A stretch of DNA of 5,454 nucleotides, from assembly GCA_046728035.1 (NCBI GenBank), contig JBKPDT010000259.1, forward strand, positions 1-5,454, in the 5' to 3' direction. The first letter of the stretch is position 1. Each line of letters starts with the position of its first letter. The notes below the pieces were generated by a model. The model was not told the DNA's origin and did no database searches. It saw nothing but the letters and a program-made list of their open reading frames with translations. Of the stretch, positions 5,214-5,454 are shown piece by piece. The position numbers and the translations under genes were made by a program. Source of the DNA: DASRWT01 sp046728035 (GTDB lineage: Bacteria; Methylomirabilota; Methylomirabilia; Rokubacteriales; CSP1-6).

Positions 5214-5454
5214 GCGGGCCGGAGCTGGCGAAGCTCGGCTTCAGCCACTCGCCGTTCATGCGGTTCCTCGGACTCGAGATCATCACGGCCGAGAAAGGTC
5301 GGGTCGAGATCCGCCTCCCGTATCGGGAAGAGTTCCTGCGGACCGACGGCTCCGACTGGCTACACGGCGGCGTGGTGAGCGCGCTGGCCGACATCGTGGG
5401 CGACTACGCGGTGATCACGGAGACCGCGCCAGGTGTGCCCACCATTGACATGCG
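5210..5454 (+). CDS. PaaI-type hotdog thioesterase (3'-truncated by window)
   Basis: The first 81 codons of a hotdog-fold acyl-CoA thioesterase are present; the frame runs off the window end. The N-terminus SPFMRFLGLEIITAEKGRVEIRLP is the usual first strands (residues 14-37). LHGGVVSALADIVGDYAV (51-68) carries the HGG turn and the long central helix with Asp61 as the likely catalytic acid, as in PaaI. PTIDMR begins the next strand. PaaI-like enzymes hydrolyse acyl- or phenylacyl-CoA to the free acid and CoA. ATG 5210 overlaps the synthetase TGA by ATGA, so it probably acts on the same or a related thioester pool, recycling CoA or removing dead-end intermediates. About 60 further residues would be expected beyond the window. 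The family is clear; the substrate is not. Confidence 0.92.
   Translation, partial: MSGPELAKLGFSHSPFMRFLGLEIITAEKGRVEIRLPYREEFLRTDGSDWLHGGVVSALADIVGDYAVITETAPGVPTIDM

Overview
This is a GC-rich window with dense, mostly G/C-ending coding sequence and short intergenic gaps. It looks like chromosomal DNA from a free-living, probably soil or sediment, bacterium. The gene content suggests an uncultured high-GC lineage of the Rokubacteria/NC10 or deltaproteobacterial kind, but no marker here settles the taxonomy. No RNA genes, insertion sequences, CRISPR arrays or phage genes are visible.

Layout from left to right: (1) the last 45 codons of a metallophosphoesterase (1-138, +); (2) a short gap holding what may be the frameshifted start of a LysR-type regulator (196-309, +); (3) dinB, translesion DNA polymerase IV (306-1382, +), convergent with (4) a two-part GNAT acetyltransferase (1413-2312, -), which follows (5) a cytoplasmic YceI-family protein (2348-2893, -) in a likely two-gene operon; (6) divergent from yceI, an AhpD/carboxymuconolactone decarboxylase-family gene (3025-3579, +) with an in-frame TGA; (7) a class I acyl-CoA synthetase (3681-5213, +); (8) a PaaI-type hotdog thioesterase (5210 to beyond the window, +) that overlaps gene 7 by ATGA.

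The most notable item is gene 6. A conventional gene caller would split it at TGA 3280-3282. The reading frame continues with clear family sequence on both sides, and the TGA sits exactly where the family has the second cysteine of its CxxC redox motif, giving Cys-Glu-Phe-Sec. Just downstream is a perfect 6-bp hairpin with loop GUG. Its first loop G is the 19th base after the TGA, the spacing expected of a bacterial SECIS. TGA ends dinB, yceI, gene 6 itself and the acyl-CoA synthetase, so a general reassignment of TGA is excluded. The best reading is a selenoprotein peroxidase or thiol oxidoreductase. It also lacks the Glu and His that serve as the AhpD proton relay.

The acyl-CoA synthetase and thioesterase form a translationally coupled pair for making and hydrolysing acyl-CoA thioesters, with unknown substrate. 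YceI and the selenoprotein share a divergent intergenic region of about 130 bp, which suggests but does not prove a shared oxidative or lipid-stress role.
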